From NCBI GenBank assembly GCA_000690595.2, contig JHUT02000009.1:62001-126000 (forward strand): a DNA stretch of 64,000 nucleotides, read 5' to 3'. This document shows, piece by piece, positions 35,700 through 44,376 of the stretch (positions are counted from its first letter, which is position 1; each line of letters starts with the position of its first letter). The notes below the pieces were generated by a model. It ran no database searches, had not been told where the DNA came from, and was given only the letters and a program-made list of their open reading frames with translations. The stretch comes from Natrinema mahii. GTDB lineage: Archaea; Halobacteriota; Halobacteria; Halobacteriales; Natrialbaceae. The translations under genes were made by a program, and so were the position numbers.

Positions 35700-35906
35700 T
35701 TACGCCGCTTCCTCGGCCTCGGCGTTGGCAAAGGCCGAGTTCCACTCGTCGATCAGGTTCTCGAGTCGGCCCTGATCGCGGTGGGAGAACGTCCGCGGGG
35801 CGCGGTCGGTCGCGGTCCGGGGGTCCTCAAGCGTACTCGAGGGTGTGGGTCGGGTGCGGTTGGGCGTCGGTTCGGCGTCGGGTTGGGTGAGGTGTTGGGT
35901 ACTCAT
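35700..35906 (-). CDS. Small hydrophilic protein, unknown
   Basis: This 68-residue protein is Pro/Thr/Arg-rich in the first 40 residues and ends in a helix-forming FSHRDQGRLENLIDEWNSAFANAEAEEAA. A TATA-like TTTTATAAC at 36014-36022 (minus strand) lies about 110 nt upstream, rather far. No family is recognised. The coding bias of the second half supports a real gene. Confidence 0.5.
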   Translation of the reverse strand: MSTQHLTQPDAEPTPNRTRPTPSSTLEDPRTATDRAPRTFSHRDQGRLENLIDEWNSAFANAEAEEAA

Positions 35907-36155
35907 GTCGGTCGGGTTTGGATGTCGTCGAAAATCGGTACTCGTCGGCAGCGACTGATTCAGGCGCGTACGTGTACGACCGACATTGCTTACTCCACCG
36001 TACCAACTCCAGGGTTATAAAAGTTCATGATAGACCTGGTCTCCGGGAGTCGGGGGACGAAATCAACTCTTGCGGGTCGTGTTGTCACGGCTCTCGCGGG
36101 GCGGTCGGACTCCGATAGCTTGAGAAGTCACCCAAGAGAGGGCTCGAGTAAGACG

Positions 36156-36836
36156 ATGACGAGCGCTGGAGGCGACGACGCGGTCGACGTGAGTTTCGTA
36201 GTACCGGCGCGAAACGAGGGCGACTACCTTCGGGGGGCCCTCGCGAGTCTGGCCGCGCTGGACACGGCCTACGAGTACGAGGTCCTGGTCGTCGACGGCG
36301 ACTCGAGCGACGACACCCGAGAGATCGCCCGCGAGTACGATGCGGCGGTGCTACAGGAGGGCGGCCACAGCATCGCCGCGGCCCGGAACCTCGGGGCCGA
36401 GCGCGCCGCCGGCGAGTGGCTGGCCTTTATCGACGCCGACACGCGTGTCCGGGCGACGTATCTGACCGAACTGCTCGGGTTCGCCGAGCGTGAGGGACTG
36501 GCGGCGGCCAGTTCCTACTGCCGGATCACCGGCCCGCGACGGGCGAAGCTCGTGGAAGCGACGATCAATCACGTCTTCTCGCGGCTCGAGCGACCGATCC
36601 TCCCCGGATTCAGCTGTCTGGTCCACCGGCGAGCGTTCGCGGACGTCGGCGGGTTTCCCGACGTCCCAAACGAGGACACGGCGTTCAGCCGGCTGCTGGC
36701 CGCCCGCTATCCGACTGGCTACCGGCGGACGGTGCTGGTCGAGAACTCCGGCCGCCGGATCGCCGAGCTGGGGCTGACGGGGGCGCTTGGCCACTATCTG
36801 CGACTCGACCTCGAGCGACTACGAGCGGCGTACTGA
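36156..36836 (+). CDS. Glycosyltransferase family 2
   Basis: This 226-residue enzyme has the GT2 (GT-A fold) pattern: [37 protein letters not shown], and the metal-binding DADTR in [12 protein letters not shown] second conserved region, [33 protein letters not shown], carries the acceptor-side ED motif. No membrane segment is present, so it works on the cytoplasmic face. Sugar donor and acceptor are unknown; no other polysaccharide genes are near. MTSAGGDD at 36156 was chosen as start over an ATG 43 codons upstream. Confidence 0.88.
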   Translation: MTSAGGDDAVDVSFVVPARNEGDYLRGALASLAALDTAYEYEVLVVDGDSSDDTREIAREYDAAVLQEGGHSIAAARNLGAERAAGEWLAFIDADTRVRATYLTELLGFAEREGLAAASSYCRITGPRRAKLVEATINHVFSRLERPILPGFSCLVHRRAFADVGGFPDVPNEDTAFSRLLAARYPTGYRRTVLVENSGRRIAELGLTGALGHYLRLDLERLRAAY

Positions 36837-36862
36837 ACCGGCCGCCGGCCCGCCCTGCCGTC

Positions 36863-37296
36863 TCAACTCGAGTCGCCGTAGCGCGGCGCATCGACGCCGG
36901 TGATCTCGAAGCGCGCGCCGACCGACTCGCCGTCGGTCGCCACGAGCGTCGGCGACCCGTTTGACGATTCCGAGCCCGAACCCGGTTCCCTCCTCGGCGG
37001 TGGGAAAGCCGATGTCGAAGACCGAGTCCCGGTCCTCGGCGGGGATGCCACACCCGGTGTCGGCGACGTAGAAGCCGCCCGCACAGCCGCCGACGATCAC
37101 GGTCGGGTCGGCGCTGGTACCCCCGGTCGGGCACCCCGTGATCGAGCGCGTTCCGAAAGCGGTTCTCGAGCAGTTGCTGGAGTCGCTCGAGGGCCGTCGG
37201 GACCACGGTGGCCGTCGGCTCCGGGTCGACGTAGCGGACGGCGATCTCGTCGGTCGCTGACGCCGCCTCGACCGCGGCGGCGGTCGGTCGGGTCAT
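36863..37296 (-). pseudogene. Degenerate histidine-kinase ATPase domain
   Basis: Three reading frames together spell a HATPase domain: frame 1 from 37296 ([19 protein letters not shown], the N box), frame 2 ([21 protein letters not shown] and [15 protein letters not shown], the G boxes) and frame 3 ([20 protein letters not shown]). The shifts lie near 37130-37150 and near 36955. No dimerisation or sensor domain remains. The gene is a truncated, frameshifted remnant. Confidence 0.8.
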
Positions 37297-37427
37297 GGCA
37301 GGGACTCCCGAATACGTACTGACGAGAGACGAGGAGCTAATGAGCGGTGTGGCAGTCGAGGACAGAGCGGAGCGTGACCGGCACGATCATGTGGGTCGCT
37401 TATGTCGTCTCCGTGGGTACTGCGAGC

Positions 37428-37835
37428 GTGTCCACCGTTCCACCCGAAGCCGAGCGACTGCTCGAGAGCGAGCCGTTGATGGCCCACTTCGGGACCTGTG
37501 TCGACGGGAGACCACACGTCGCGCCGGTCTGGTACCGCTACCTCGCCGACGAGGAAGTCATCGAAGTCGTCACGACGGGGCGGAAGCTGGCGAACGTCAG
37601 GGAGAACCCGCGGGTCGCGCTCTCGATCCAGCAAGACGAGGGCGGCCACGCGCAGTGGATGGTGTCGCTGCTGGGGACGGCGACGGTCGTCGACGACGAG
37701 GGCGACGCCGACGCGGCCCGCCGCCGAATCAACGCGAAGTACGACGCCGACCACGACGCCTACGCCGACAATCGGCTGGTCCGAATCGACATCGGATCGG
37801 CGACCTATCGGACCTACGCCGACGATCTCGAGTGA
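37428..37835 (+). CDS. PPOX-fold (flavin or F420-binding) protein
   Basis: This 135-residue protein has the PPOX pattern PLMAHFGTCVDGRPHVAPVWYRYL, VTTGRKLANVRENPRVALSI and VRIDIGSATYRTY. The GTG start at 37428 (VSTVPPEAERLLE) is favoured because a TATA-like CTTATG lies about 26 nt upstream; ATG at 37389 would add 13 residues. Related proteins use F420 or FMN to reduce small molecules. F420 enzymes encoded elsewhere in the window fit, but the cofactor is not fixed by the sequence. Confidence 0.82.
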   Translation: MSTVPPEAERLLESEPLMAHFGTCVDGRPHVAPVWYRYLADEEVIEVVTTGRKLANVRENPRVALSIQQDEGGHAQWMVSLLGTATVVDDEGDADAARRRINAKYDADHDAYADNRLVRIDIGSATYRTYADDLE

Positions 37836-37881
37836 GCGCCGGCGTCGATCGCCCTCGAGCCGACCACCGACGGGCCGACGC

Positions 37882-38649
37882 CTACAGCCCCGTCGGGACC
37901 TCGAGATAGGTCGTCTCGAGGCCCCACTCCCCGACGAGTTCCTGCAGCGATCGCACGCCGAAGGTTTCGGTCGCGTAGTGGCCCGCGAGGAAGACGTGGA
38001 CGCCGGCCTCTCGGGCCTCGTGGTAGACCGCCTGTTTCCCCTCACCGGTCACGAGCGCGTCCGCGCCCGCCTCGACGGCTTCGTCGAGCCAGTCGGTGCC
38101 ACTGCCAGTGACGATCGCCACGTCCGCGATCTCGTCGGGGCCGAAGTCGAGGTGCTGGACCGGCTGGCCGCCGGTCTCGAGGGCGCGCTCGAGGCGGTCG
38201 CGCAGGTCGGCGGGCGCGTAGGGGTCGGCGGCCGTCCCGCGCTGGCCGACGTGTTCGGGGCCGTGGTCGCCGAAGGGCGCGCGGTTCTCGAGGGCGAGCA
38301 GGTCGGCGACGCCGGCGGCGTTGCCAAGTTCCGGGTGGCCGTCCAGCGGGAGATGGGAGACGTACAGCGCGAGGTCGTTCTCGATCAGCGGCGCGATCCG
38401 ATCGTAGGTCCGGCCGGTCACGCGGTCGAAGCCGCCCCACGAGAGTCCGTGGTGGACGACCAGCAGGTCGGCGTCGGCCTCGATCGCCCGGTCGACCGTC
38501 TCGCGGACGCCGTCGACGGCGAACGCGACCCGGTCGATCTCGGCCTCGTCGGGCCCGACCTGCAGGCCGTTGGCGCTGGCGTCGACGTCGGCGTAGTCGG
38601 CGGTTCGCAGTTCCTCGTCGAGTCGATCGACGACGCTCGAGAGTTGCAT
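37882..38649 (-). CDS. Nif3-like dinuclear metal-centre protein
   Basis: This 255-residue protein of the NIF3/GTP-cyclohydrolase-I type 2 family opens MQLSSVVDRLDEEL and contains the metal ligands LLVVHHGLSWGG near 65-75 and HVFLAGHYATETFG near the C-terminus, plus YVSHLPLDGHPELGNA. Family members are hexamers with two metals per subunit; the activity in archaea is unsettled. MQLSS is the natural start, consistent with family length. Confidence 0.9.
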   Translation of the reverse strand: MQLSSVVDRLDEELRTADYADVDASANGLQVGPDEAEIDRVAFAVDGVRETVDRAIEADADLLVVHHGLSWGGFDRVTGRTYDRIAPLIENDLALYVSHLPLDGHPELGNAAGVADLLALENRAPFGDHGPEHVGQRGTAADPYAPADLRDRLERALETGGQPVQHLDFGPDEIADVAIVTGSGTDWLDEAVEAGADALVTGEGKQAVYHEAREAGVHVFLAGHYATETFGVRSLQELVGEWGLETTYLEVPTGL

Positions 38650-38788
38650 ACGGTCACGTAGGGTCGAGACCGACTTGTATCCGACTGATCTACTGGACGG
38701 AACACGGTCGTCCTTCGCGCTGACGCTTGGCCGGAGTGGTGATTCGTTCTGGCAGTACACTGATTACGGGCGCACACCAAGTACGCCC

Positions 38789-39163
38789 ATGCCGGTGAGT
38801 ATCGACGACTTCGAATCCGGAAACCTTCCGAACAGGGCAAGCGTCCCGGAACGGGTAGTCAGGTACCTCTCCGATCGGCGGGACAAGGCGTTCACCCGGT
38901 CGGAAATCGCGACTGCCATCGACGAAGATCCGAACACCGTCGGGACGGCGCTCTCACGGTTGAAAGATCGCGATCTGGTTCGACACAAGGGAGAGTACTG
39001 GGCGATCGTGGCGGATCGCGATCGAGTGGCCGCCGCGTACGACCTCCACACTGCGACGGATCGACTCGACGAAGCGGACGGCGGCATCGATCCCGACGAG
39101 TGGCAGGCCGCCGCTCCGGAGACGCCCCATCCGAGCGAACGAAACGACGGGGAGGACGGTTGA
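38789..39163 (+). CDS. Winged-helix protein, likely partner of the MazF-like toxin
   Basis: This 124-residue protein has one winged helix: NRASVPERVVRYLSDRRDKAFTRSEIATAIDEDPNTVGTALSRLKDRDLVRHKGEYWAI, and a C-terminal acidic tail from about residue 85. It ends three bases before the ATG of the toxin-like gene, so the two are one unit. In ordinary MazEF pairs the antitoxin binds DNA with an AbrB or RHH domain; a wHTH antitoxin would be unusual. The acidic tail could wrap the toxin (inference). Confidence 0.8.
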   Translation: MPVSIDDFESGNLPNRASVPERVVRYLSDRRDKAFTRSEIATAIDEDPNTVGTALSRLKDRDLVRHKGEYWAIVADRDRVAAAYDLHTATDRLDEADGGIDPDEWQAAAPETPHPSERNDGEDG

Positions 39164-39166
39164 TCG

Positions 39167-39478
39167 ATGGAACCGGAACGGGGTGACGTCGTTCGGAGCC
39201 ACGACCCGTTCAAACTCGGGACGGAGAAGCAGCGACCGTGGCTGATAGTGAGCAATGAAACGCATCCGTTCGACGGTGAACAGTTCCTCGCGGTCGCCGT
39301 CTCCACCAAGCAGTACGATCGTTCGCTCCCTCTTCGTTCCGACGTCTGGGAGGTCGGCGGCGTTCCGTGCGAGTCGTTCGTCTCCCCGTGGGCAGTTCAC
39401 TCCCCCCGCCGAGAGGACCTGATCGCGTGGCAAGGCCGAGTCACGGAGTCGTTCATTGAGCGGTCATCGACGAACTGA
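39167..39478 (+). CDS. MazF/PemK-like toxin (endoribonuclease family)
   Basis: This 103-residue protein shows the PemK/MazF pattern: RGDVVRSHDPFKLGTEKQRPWLIVSNE, then QFLAVAVSTKQYDRSLPL, and SFVSPWAVHSPRREDLIAWQGRV. Family toxins cut mRNA at short sequences. The N-terminal RGDVV and the PWLIVSN strand are typical. It follows the wHTH gene by three bases. No toxicity data can be read from sequence; related haloarchaeal proteins are often annotated only as PemK-like. Confidence 0.8.
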   Translation: MEPERGDVVRSHDPFKLGTEKQRPWLIVSNETHPFDGEQFLAVAVSTKQYDRSLPLRSDVWEVGGVPCESFVSPWAVHSPRREDLIAWQGRVTESFIERSSTN

Positions 39479-39551
39479 AACGCTATCTCGGGTGAAACGA
39501 AGCGTTCGCCGCCGGTCGATAGTGGACGAGGGACGAAAGCAGTCCGGCCGC

Positions 39552-42020
39552 CTACAGCAGATAGAAGATCGGGAACAGGAACACCCAGACGATGTCGACG
39601 AAGTGCCAGTAGAGCCCGAAGTACTCGACCGGCCGGTGATCCGTGAGATAGGCGTTGACCGAGAGGGTCCGATAGATCATGAACCCGGCGATGAGCAGCC
39701 CGAGGATGACGTGGAAAGCGTGCAGCCCCGTCGTCACGAAATACAGCGAGTACTCGAGGTCGGTGAACCAGTAGATCCCGTGGGAGAACTCGTAGTTCCA
39801 CTCGTAGCCCTTGATGCCGAGAAACAGGAAGCCAAGCACGAGCGTGGCCCCCATCGAGGCCAGCAGGCCGCGCTTGTTTTCGCGTTCGGCCATCACCAGT
39901 GCCAGCACGACCGTGAAACTCGAGGTCAGCAGGACGTAGGTGTTGAGCAGGCCGATCGTCGACGACGGCGGGACGGTCTCGAAGCTGCCCCAGCCGTTGT
40001 TGATCCGCATGAACAGATACGCACCGATGACGGCACCGAAGACGACCACGTCCGAGGCGAGGAAGAACCAGACCCCGGTCTTGGTCGTTCCGACGCCCTC
40101 GAACGGCCAGCGCTCGGCGATCGCCATCTCGGGGGCGTCGAACCGCTCGCGGCCGTACTCGAAGAGCGAGTAGCCGAGGACCGCGACGCCGATCACCGAG
40201 ATCGCGGGATAGATGACGGTTGCCGAGCCGGCGACCGAGCCGGGAAAGTCCGCCCCGCGTGCGGCCGCGAACGATGCCACGTACGGCGTCAGTCCGGACA
40301 GCCCCAGGAACGTGATGAACATTCCGACGCCGATCCCGAACGGCCAGATGCTCGCGTGGTCCTCGTGATCCCCCTCGAGCGCGTCCGCCTGCCCCGTTCG
40401 TTCGTGGGCGACCGCCCCGCCGTCGGCCGCCGTCGCGTCGTCGACGAACTCGAGTGTGCCGGAGGCGTAGCTGGGCCGGTCGGGCCAGTTCTCGAGCGGC
40501 GGCGGCGAGGTCGTCGCCCACTCGGCGGTCCGGGCGTACGCCCACGGGTTATCGGGCGCGTCGGGCCCTGAAACGAGACTCTTCCCGAGCGTGAGAAAGA
40601 CCAGCAGGAACGAGGCGCCGAGGACGAACGCGCCGACGGTCGCCAGTTGGTGATAGAGCTGGGCGCCCTCGCCGTAGTGGAAGACACGCCGGGGCGTCTC
40701 CCAGGCGATGAACATCGGGAAGTACAGCAGGTTGAACCCGACGAAGTAGGCGCCGAAGCTGAGCTTTCCGAGCCGCTCGGAGTACATCTTCCCGGTCATC
40801 TTGGGCCACCAGTAGTAGAGGCCGGCGATCAGCGCCGTGACCCCGGCGACCATCACGTAGTGGAAGTGGGCGACGACCCAGTAGGTGCCCCGGAACTCGT
40901 AGTCGAGCACGACGGCCCCGAGGAAGACCCCGGTGATGCCGCCGATGATGAACAACACGAGCGCGCCCATCGTGAACAGGAACGGCGTCGTAAAGCGGAC
41001 CCGGCCCTTGACCATGGTGTAGATTATCGCGAAGACCATCAAGTCGAAGGGCAACGAGATCCCGATCGTCGTCGCCATGAACAGGGTCTTGATCGGGAGG
41101 TTGATCGTCGTCAGGAACATGTGATGCATCCAGACCAAAAAGGACTGGACGGCCACCAGCACCATCGCGATGATGACCCACTTCCGGCCGACGAGTCGCC
41201 GCCCGGTGAACGTCTGGACGGTCTCGAACATGATCCCCAACGCGGGGAAGAAGACGATGTACACCTCCGGATGGCCGAAGAACCAGAACAGATGGCCCCA
41301 CAGCAGGCTCGAGCCCTGATCGGTGCCGAAGTACTGGGTCAGCAGGAGCCGGTCGGTCAACAGCAGGATCATCGCGGCCAGCAGCGCCGCGAACGCAAAG
41401 AGCATCATCCAGACCGTCAGCAGCGTTCCCCACGTGAACAGCGGCATGTTCCAGAGACCGAGCCCCTCGGCGCGACGAGTGTGGATCGTCGTCAGGAAGT
41501 TCACCGTGCTGAGGGTGGTCGACATGACGAACAGCGTCAGGGCGAGGATGGTCGTGTTCCCGCCCATCGTCAGCGCGTAGCCGGGGTTGTAGATCGGGAC
41601 GTTCAGCGGGGCGTACATATACCAGCCGTTGGCCCACGTCGTCCCCTGGAAGAACGAGAACAGGACGAGAAGCCCCGAGAACAGGTAAAACCAGTAGCTC
41701 AACGCATTCAACCGGGGAAACGCCAGATCGTTCGCGCCGATCTGTAATGGGACGAGGTAGTTCGCGAACGCGAAGCCGAGCGGCGAGATGAACCAGAACA
41801 CCATCAGGAGGCCGTGAATCGAGACCGACTGATTGTACTGGGTGTTCGTCAGGAGACCGGTGCCGCCGGCTTGCCACAGGTGCGCGCGGAACAGCAACGC
41901 GAGGATCCCGCCGGCCAGGAGGAAGAAAATCGCCGTCACCAGATAGAGGATGCCGACGTCCTTGTGATTGGTCGTGACGAGCCACCGCTTGACCGTCGTT
42001 CGCGGCGGGAAATCGCTCAT
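39552..42020 (-). CDS. Cytochrome c/quinol oxidase, fused subunits I and III
   Basis: This 822-residue heme-copper oxidase has subunit I in residues about 1-500: haem ligands in NQSVSIHGLLMVFW and HFHYVMVAG, the CuB site in FFGHPEVYIVFFP (His and cross-linked Tyr) and WMHHMF (His pair). After an acidic, soluble linker (about 520-560) a subunit III region of seven helices follows (EGVGTTKTGVWFFLASDVVVF, FHVILGLLIAGF, HFVDIVWVFLFPIFY). I+III fusion is common in archaeal terminal oxidases. The enzyme reduces oxygen to water and pumps protons. A 35-codon frame overlaps its start. Subunit II is not in this window. Confidence 0.95.
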   Translation of the reverse strand: MSDFPPRTTVKRWLVTTNHKDVGILYLVTAIFFLLAGGILALLFRAHLWQAGGTGLLTNTQYNQSVSIHGLLMVFWFISPLGFAFANYLVPLQIGANDLAFPRLNALSYWFYLFSGLLVLFSFFQGTTWANGWYMYAPLNVPIYNPGYALTMGGNTTILALTLFVMSTTLSTVNFLTTIHTRRAEGLGLWNMPLFTWGTLLTVWMMLFAFAALLAAMILLLTDRLLLTQYFGTDQGSSLLWGHLFWFFGHPEVYIVFFPALGIMFETVQTFTGRRLVGRKWVIIAMVLVAVQSFLVWMHHMFLTTINLPIKTLFMATTIGISLPFDLMVFAIIYTMVKGRVRFTTPFLFTMGALVLFIIGGITGVFLGAVVLDYEFRGTYWVVAHFHYVMVAGVTALIAGLYYWWPKMTGKMYSERLGKLSFGAYFVGFNLLYFPMFIAWETPRRVFHYGEGAQLYHQLATVGAFVLGASFLLVFLTLGKSLVSGPDAPDNPWAYARTAEWATTSPPPLENWPDRPSYASGTLEFVDDATAADGGAVAHERTGQADALEGDHEDHASIWPFGIGVGMFITFLGLSGLTPYVASFAAARGADFPGSVAGSATVIYPAISVIGVAVLGYSLFEYGRERFDAPEMAIAERWPFEGVGTTKTGVWFFLASDVVVFGAVIGAYLFMRINNGWGSFETVPPSSTIGLLNTYVLLTSSFTVVLALVMAERENKRGLLASMGATLVLGFLFLGIKGYEWNYEFSHGIYWFTDLEYSLYFVTTGLHAFHVILGLLIAGFMIYRTLSVNAYLTDHRPVEYFGLYWHFVDIVWVFLFPIFYLL

Positions 42021-42124
42021 CGACTCACCCCCCGATCGATCCGTCGATCGTCGTCACCGGCGGTGACGTGATCGGAATCGGTCGCGACGTGCCGGCAAAA
42101 CGGCGAGGACGCGACGGAGACCAT
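42017..42124 (-). CDS. 35-codon frame coupled to the oxidase gene
   Basis: A frame starting MVSVASSPFCRHVATDSDHV ends with TGA inside the ATG of the oxidase gene (ATGA overlap). It lacks hydrophobic segments. It may be a leader peptide or an upstream frame that sets translation of the oxidase; it could also be chance. Low confidence. Confidence 0.35.
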   Translation of the reverse strand: MVSVASSPFCRHVATDSDHVTAGDDDRRIDRGVSR

Positions 42125-42218
42125 ACCGCTACCTCAGTACGATTCGTCGTATCAAAGTGTCCGGTGCGCCTGCAGGCGATACTTGTAGCGGCCGGCGGCC
42201 GTTCGCGGGACGACGGCG

Positions 42219-43049
42219 CTATCGGTCGTCGGCGGCCGGTTCCAACCCCGGAAAGTCGGCGATGATCCCGTCGACGCCGGCGGCCGCGAGCCGGTCGAAC
42301 TGGACCCAGTTTCGCACCGTCCAGACGTTGACCGCCCGCCCCGCCTCGTGGGCCCGCTCGAGGAGGTCGATCCCGGAGCCGTCGTTCGCGTCCCCGATCG
42401 TCGCCGTCCCGTCCGGCTCGGGGCCGAGGATCGCGGTTCGGGGTGGATGAACCGCCTCGCAGTCGTACCGGTCCGCGATCTCGAGGCCGGCCGCGAGGTC
42501 CGCGCCGACCAGCGGGGCGGCGGCGTAGTCGGCGACCTCGCGCAGCGCCGCGATCGCCCCCTCGCAAAAGGAGGAAAACAGCAGGTCGCCGCCGAAGGCC
42601 TCGCAGTCGGCGACGACGCGCTCGACGAACGGCCGCCAGACCGCGCGCCGGTGATCGCGGTCGTCTGTGGGCAGCGCCTCGCCGACCCGGAGGTCGGCGG
42701 TCCCGGGGCTCTTGAGTTCGACGTTGACCCCGACCGATTCGGGGACGGCCTCGAGCAGGGCGGCGAGGGAGGGGATCGTCGCGTCGGTCCCCAGCACGCG
42801 CGTCGCCTGCAGCTCTTCAAGGGGCGTCTCGCGAACGAGTCCAGTCGCGTCGGTCAGGGGGCGGCCGTCGCGAGTCCCGTCGAGGCGCTCGTCGTGGACG
42901 ACCACCGGGGTGCCGCAGGCGGCCGGTCGGACGTCGATCTCGATCATGGCGGTCTCGTCGCGGGCGGCGGCGCGTTCGGCCGCGGCGATCGTGTTCTCGG
43001 GCGCGACCCCGGCGTAGCCGCGATGGGCGATGACGGCAGGGCGGACCAT
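42219..43049 (-). CDS. Glycerophosphodiester phosphodiesterase
   Basis: This 276-residue soluble enzyme hydrolyses glycerophosphodiesters. The GDPD hallmarks are AHRGYAGVAPENTIAA near the N-terminus (His and Glu), EIDVRPA, VVVHDERLDGT (metal and acid-base residues) and GVNVELKSPG. The C-terminal VNVWTVRNWVQFDRLAAAGVDGIIADFP is the usual end. No signal peptide is present. It is 198 nt from the oxidase gene on the same strand. Confidence 0.92.
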   Translation of the reverse strand: MVRPAVIAHRGYAGVAPENTIAAAERAAARDETAMIEIDVRPAACGTPVVVHDERLDGTRDGRPLTDATGLVRETPLEELQATRVLGTDATIPSLAALLEAVPESVGVNVELKSPGTADLRVGEALPTDDRDHRRAVWRPFVERVVADCEAFGGDLLFSSFCEGAIAALREVADYAAAPLVGADLAAGLEIADRYDCEAVHPPRTAILGPEPDGTATIGDANDGSGIDLLERAHEAGRAVNVWTVRNWVQFDRLAAAGVDGIIADFPGLEPAADDR

Positions 43050-43146
43050 ATCGGACCGACGACCGGCCGGCTAATGTAAACTGCGCTACCGGACGACGTG
43101 GCAGTTCCCGGCCCGCCGTTGATGCGTGTGCCCCCCGACCGCGAGT

Positions 43147-43361
43147 GTGACCGAAACCACGCTCGCCGACGTCGAACGCGCGCTGGAGCGCGCCGCCGAC
43201 CGCGAGACCAAGGAGGCCGTTTCAGTCCTGCGGACCGCCCGGCAGGACGGTCGGGACCCGGCGACCGACGCCGACGTCGACGAGGATCGCGAACGGACCT
43301 CGAGCACCGCCTCGAACGGCGGATCCGCGACGTGCGAGCGCGCGACGCCGACGACGGCGGG
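43147..43361 (+). pseudogene. Small hydrophilic gene with a frameshift and an element insertion
   Basis: From GTG at 43147 the frame encodes TETTLADVERALERAADRETKEAVSVL and runs to about codon 50, where the frame shifts; the next frame gives TDLEHRLERRIRDVRARDADDGGL. The palindromic element then interrupts it at 43362, and the sequence after the element reads GAAMNP, which would continue the same protein. I infer a small cytoplasmic protein broken first by a frameshift near 43290 and then by the element, or the reverse. Confidence 0.6.
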
Positions 43362-43447
43362 CTATAGTAGCTCTTGAAAGTCACTGCACACCCGACCGCA
43401 GGACAGCGTTGTGATCGGTGTGTAAATCGGTTCAAGAGCTACTATAG
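43362..43447. mobile_element. Palindromic MITE-like element, copy 3 (best preserved)
   Basis: An 86-bp element with perfect 17-bp terminal repeats (CTATAGTAGCTCTTGAA and TTCAAGAGCTACTATAG). The core (CACTGCACACCCGACCGCAG ... TGATCGGTGTGTAAATCGG) is roughly inverted as in the other copies. TA flanks both sides, as expected for a TA target duplication. It is inserted in the broken gene at 43147. Confidence 0.85.
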
Positions 43448-43586
43448 GGGCGGCGATGAACCCGGCAGCGGGCGACACACCGTCGCGGGGTTCACCGTCG
43501 TCGGCCGAGTTCGAGGGCGTCCGAGAACCCGGCGAGATCGGCCGCGCTCCGGCCCTTTTATTCGGGTGCCGTCCGGAGACGGAGGT

Positions 43587-44255
43587 ATGCGAATTGCACT
43601 ACTCGGCGGCACCGGCGACATCGGCGAAGGACTCGCGTTGCGCGTTGCACGCGATACGAACCACGAGATCCTCATCGGCTCGCGCGACCCCGAGAAGGCC
43701 CGTGACGCGGTCGCGGACTACGAGGCGGAACTCGAGGCCCGCGGCGCCGACGCCGATCTGAAGGGGTTCGACAACGAGATGGCGGCCGACCGCGCCGATA
43801 TCGTCATTGTCAGCGTCCCGCCGTACTACGTCGGCGACACCGTCGAGGCGGTCGCGGACAGCCTCGATTCCGACTCGGTCCTCGTGACCCCCGCGGTCGG
43901 GATGCAGGGCGACGAGGACGGCCTACACTACCACCCGCCCGAGGCCGGTAGCGTCACCGAACTCGTCGCGCAGCGAGCGCCCGACGAGGTGCCGGTCGTC
44001 GGTGCCTTCCACAACCTCGCGGCCGACGCCCTCTCGAATCTCGACAACGAGCTGGACCTCGATACGCTCGTCGTCGCCGACGACGACGACGCCAAAGCAA
44101 CCGTCCTGACGGTCGCCAACGAGATCGACGGCCTGCGCGCGCTCGAGGCCGGGCCGCTGGCCAACGCCGCGGAGGTCGAGAGCGTCACGCCGCTCGTGAT
44201 CAATATCGCGAAGTACAACGAGGACATGCACGACGTCGGCGTCAAGTGGATCTGA
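43587..44255 (+). CDS. npdG: F420-dependent NADP reductase
   Basis: This 222-residue enzyme moves hydride between reduced F420 and NADP. The NADP-binding motif LLGGTGDIGEGLALR and GSRDPEKARD near the N-terminus, VSVPPYYVGDTV and VTPAVGMQGDEDGLHY, and GAFHNLAADALSN in the middle are the family blocks. Length and layout match archaeal Fno/NpdG. GGAG lies 4 nt before the ATG at 43587. Confidence 0.93.
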   Translation: MRIALLGGTGDIGEGLALRVARDTNHEILIGSRDPEKARDAVADYEAELEARGADADLKGFDNEMAADRADIVIVSVPPYYVGDTVEAVADSLDSDSVLVTPAVGMQGDEDGLHYHPPEAGSVTELVAQRAPDEVPVVGAFHNLAADALSNLDNELDLDTLVVADDDDAKATVLTVANEIDGLRALEAGPLANAAEVESVTPLVINIAKYNEDMHDVGVKWI

Positions 44256-44376
44256 GCCGAACCGACGGCGGCTCGGTGTGACTCCTCGGTTCGACCGATC
44301 GCGCGACCGAGACCTCGAGGCGAGCGGAAAGTCGGGACTATCGACGGTCGAAACCGCGAGAAACCGGTGATCGTCC

